DNA from: Streptomyces aurantiacus
GTDB lineage: Bacteria; Actinomycetota; Actinomycetes; Streptomycetales; Streptomycetaceae
DNA: 64,000 nt
NCBI RefSeq assembly: GCF_027107535.1
Contig: NZ_CP114283.1
Location: forward strand, 6,572,001-6,636,000
Reading direction: 5' to 3'
How positions within the stretch are numbered: position 1 is the stretch's first letter; the number at the start of each line of letters is the position of its first letter. Below the pieces are notes generated by a model. That model searched no databases, was not told the DNA's origin, and saw only the letters and a list, made by a program, of their open reading frames with translations. The position numbers were made by a program, and so were the translations under genes. Below are positions 61,578-64,000 of this stretch, piece by piece.

Positions 61578-63983
61578 GTGACGACAGAGCTGCCAGCCCT
61601 CGCAGGGTCCATCGAAGGCAGGATCGCCGAGGAGCTCGGCGTGCGGGAGCGGCAGGTCAAGGCCGCCGTCGACTTGCTCGACGGCGGTTCGACGGTGCCC
61701 TTCATCGCCCGCTACCGCAAGGAAGCGACCGAGATGCTCGACGACGCGCAGCTGCGCACGCTCGAGGAGCGGCTGCGCTATCTGCGGGAGTTGGAGGAGC
61801 GGCGTTCGGCGATCCTCGACTCGGTGCGTGAACAGGGCAAGCTCACCGAGGAGCTGGCGGCGACGATCCGCGGCGCGGAGACCAAGGCGCGGCTGGAGGA
61901 CATCTACCTGCCGTTCAAGCCGAAGCGGCGCACGAAGGCGCAGATCGCCCGGGAGGCGGGCCTCGCTCCGCTCGCCGAGGGACTGCTCGGCGACGCCTCC
62001 GTCGACCCGTTCGCCGCGGCCGCGGCCTTCGTCGACGCGGACAAGGGCGTCGCCGATCCCCAGGCCGCGCTGGACGGCGCCCGCGCCATCCTCACCGAGC
62101 GGTTCTCGGAGGACGCCGACCTGATCGGCGAGCTGCGCGAGCGCATGTGGACGCGCGGCCGGCTGACCGCCAGGGTGAAGGCCGGCAAGGAGGAGGCGGG
62201 CGCCAAGTTCGCCGACTACTTCGACTTCGCCGAACCCTTCAAGGAGCTGCCCTCGCACCGCGTCCTCGCGATGCTGCGCGGCGAGAAGGAGGACGTCCTC
62301 GACCTCGTCCTGGAGCCCGAGGAGCCGTCCGAGCAGCCCGGCCCGTCCTCGTACGAGGCGATCGTCGCGCATCGCTTCGGCATCGCCGACCGCGGCCGTC
62401 CGGCGGACAAGTGGCTGACGGACACGGTCCGTTGGGCCTGGCGCACCCGCCTGCTCGTCCACCTCGGCATCGACCTGCGGCTGCGCCTGCGCACGGCCGC
62501 CGAGGACGAGGCGGTCAACGTCTTCGCGACGAACCTGCGCGACCTGCTGCTGGCCGCACCGGCGGGCACCCGCGCCACCCTGGGGCTCGACCCCGGTTTC
62601 CGCACGGGTGTGAAGGTGGCCGTGGTCGACGCGACCGGCAAGGTCGTCGCCACGGACGTCATCCACCCGCACGTCCCGGCGAACAGGTGGGACGAGGCCG
62701 TCGCCAAGCTCGCCCGGCTCGCCAAGGAGCACGCGGTCGAGCTGGTCGCGATCGGCAACGGCACGGCGTCCCGCGAGACGGACAAGCTCGCCGGTGAACT
62801 GATCGCCAAGCACCCCGAGCTGGACCTCACCAAGGTGATGGTGTCCGAGGCGGGGGCGTCCGTGTACTCGGCATCGGCGTTCGCGTCGCAGGAGCTGCCC
62901 GGTATGGACGTGTCGCTGCGCGGCGCCGTCTCCATCGCGCGCCGCCTCCAGGACCCGCTCGCCGAGCTGGTGAAGATCGACCCGAAGTCGATCGGTGTCG
63001 GCCAGTACCAGCACGACCTGTCCGAGGTGAAGCTGTCGCGCTCCCTCGACGCGGTCGTCGAGGACTGTGTGAACGGCGTCGGCGTGGACGTGAACACGGC
63101 TTCGGCGCCCCTGCTCTCGCGGGTCTCCGGCATCACCTCCGGGCTCGCCGAGAACATCGTGGCGCACCGCGACGCGAACGGACCGTTCACGTCGCGTACG
63201 GCGCTGAAGAAGGTGGCCAGGCTCGGACCCAAGGCGTACGAGCAGTGCGCGGGCTTCCTGCGGATCCGCGGCGGCGAGGACCCGCTGGACGCGTCGAGCG
63301 TGCACCCCGAGGCGTACCCCGTGGTCCGCCGGATGGTGAAGACGGCGGGCAACGAGGTCGCCTCGCTGATCGGCAACACCGGGGTGCTGCGCTCGCTGAG
63401 GCCGACCGATTTCGTGGACGAGACGTTCGGCCTGCCGACGGTCACGGACATCCTGCGGGAGCTGGAGAAGCCGGGGCGCGACCCGCGACCCGCCTTCAAG
63501 ACGGCGACCTTCAAGGACGGCGTGGAGAAGATCGCCGACCTGGCCCCGGGGATGGTCCTCGAAGGAGTCGTCACGAACGTGGCGGCCTTCGGAGCCTTCG
63601 TGGACGTCGGCGTGCACCAGGACGGTCTGGTGCACGTCTCGGCGATGTCCAGGACGTTCGTCAAGGACCCGCGGGACGTGGTCAAGTCCGGCGACATCGT
63701 CAAGGTGAAGGTGATGGAGGTCGACATTCCGCGCAAGCGCATCTCGCTGACGCTGCGGCTGGACGACGAGGCCGCTCCGCAGGACCAGCCGGCCGGCGGC
63801 GGGCGCCCCCAGCGCGGGGGCGGACGGCCGCCCCAGCAGCGGGAGCGGCAGCAGCGGCAGGGCCGCTCCGGCGGCGGAGGCGGGGGCGGAGGTTCGCGTC
63901 AGGCGCCGCCGCCCGGCAACAGCGCGATGGCGGACGCGCTGCGGCGTGCGGGGCTGACCGACCCGGGCAAGGGCAGGCGCTGA
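61578..63983 (+). CDS. Tex family RNA-binding transcription accessory protein
   Basis: 801 aa. Tex N-terminal helical domain (about 8-190: IARYRKEATEMLDDAQLRTLEERL), YqgF/RuvX-like domain (about 330-460: LGLDPGFRTGVKVAVVDATGKV), helix-hairpin-helix pair (about 505-565), S1 RNA-binding domain (about 653-729: GMVLEGVVTNVAAFGAFVDVGVHQDGLVHVS), then a Gly/Arg/Gln-rich tail (about 735-785). Tex binds RNA and the transcription machinery and resembles eukaryotic Spt6. GTG start. The disordered RG-rich tail is typical of actinobacterial members. Confidence 0.95.
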   Translation: MTTELPALAGSIEGRIAEELGVRERQVKAAVDLLDGGSTVPFIARYRKEATEMLDDAQLRTLEERLRYLRELEERRSAILDSVREQGKLTEELAATIRGAETKARLEDIYLPFKPKRRTKAQIAREAGLAPLAEGLLGDASVDPFAAAAAFVDADKGVADPQAALDGARAILTERFSEDADLIGELRERMWTRGRLTARVKAGKEEAGAKFADYFDFAEPFKELPSHRVLAMLRGEKEDVLDLVLEPEEPSEQPGPSSYEAIVAHRFGIADRGRPADKWLTDTVRWAWRTRLLVHLGIDLRLRLRTAAEDEAVNVFATNLRDLLLAAPAGTRATLGLDPGFRTGVKVAVVDATGKVVATDVIHPHVPANRWDEAVAKLARLAKEHAVELVAIGNGTASRETDKLAGELIAKHPELDLTKVMVSEAGASVYSASAFASQELPGMDVSLRGAVSIARRLQDPLAELVKIDPKSIGVGQYQHDLSEVKLSRSLDAVVEDCVNGVGVDVNTASAPLLSRVSGITSGLAENIVAHRDANGPFTSRTALKKVARLGPKAYEQCAGFLRIRGGEDPLDASSVHPEAYPVVRRMVKTAGNEVASLIGNTGVLRSLRPTDFVDETFGLPTVTDILRELEKPGRDPRPAFKTATFKDGVEKIADLAPGMVLEGVVTNVAAFGAFVDVGVHQDGLVHVSAMSRTFVKDPRDVVKSGDIVKVKVMEVDIPRKRISLTLRLDDEAAPQDQPAGGGRPQRGGGRPPQQRERQQRQGRSGGGGGGGGSRQAPPPGNSAMADALRRAGLTDPGKGRR

Positions 63984-64000
63984 GCACTCGGCCCGGGCCC

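Overview
The window is actinobacterial and almost certainly Streptomyces. GC is very high, third codon positions are nearly all G or C, GTG/TTG starts are common, and genes overlap by 4 bases (ATGA/GTGA). It carries a conservon (cvnABCD), the full hopanoid cluster in its Streptomyces order, and Streptomyces-type small proteins. The core reads as ordinary chromosome with good gene density; no prophage, insertion sequence, CRISPR array or rRNA operon was seen.

Layout. 1-6.7 kb: an iron/siderophore locus. It holds the end of a lysine/ornithine N-hydroxylase, an iron box, two half-size ABC transporters whose nucleotide-binding domains are complementarily degenerate, a siderophore-binding lipoprotein, and a nudix-like protein. 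6.7-10 kb: a large secreted GH95-type glycosidase. 10.3 kb: tRNA-Pro(GGG). 10.4-16.5 kb: a YjbR-like protein, a LysR regulator, threonine catabolism (kbl, tdh) and a DUF2264 protein. 16.5-21.2 kb: a conservon (cvnA to cvnD plus a GAF protein) whose CvnA has a long His-Gly pentapeptide repeat. 21.6-31.5 kb: a metallo-beta-lactamase-fold hydrolase, an amino-acid dehydrogenase with a palindromic operator and a TetR gene, an SGNH hydrolase, a secreted DUF6250-like protein, a LysM-M23 peptidase under a c-di-AMP riboswitch, an alpha-galactosidase and a tyrosine phosphatase.

31.5-45.5 kb: the hopanoid cluster, read right to left: hpnC, hpnD, a 46-aa ORF, hpnE, polyprenyl synthase, shc, hpnG, hpnH, ispG, dxs, hpnO. 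An XRE-cupin regulator with a doubled operator and a 41-aa membrane protein follow. The cluster makes precursors (Dxs, IspG), builds squalene by HpnD-HpnC-HpnE, cyclises it (Shc), and adds and remodels the side chain (HpnH, HpnG, HpnO). A type 1 isopentenyl-diphosphate isomerase lies 10 kb away.

45.8-52.8 kb: a tightly coupled operon that looks like a cell-surface phosphopolymer system. It encodes a CTP:phosphate-type cytidylyltransferase, a glycerol-1-phosphate dehydrogenase homologue, two CDP-alcohol phosphotransferases (one lacking the last motif aspartate), a family 2 glycosyltransferase and a TagGH-type ABC exporter. This is the best candidate for an undescribed pathway. 53.1-64 kb: galE, a CDF metal exporter, idi, an anti-sigma-type ATPase, an HdeD-like membrane protein, an enoyl-CoA hydratase, two DJ-1 family genes (one a GlxA-type regulator), an SCO6745-family protein, an LPFR-motif small protein and Tex.

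Start sites were chosen from ribosome-binding sites, overlaps and known N-termini; where they remain uncertain the entry says so. All family assignments come from reading motifs, not from searches.
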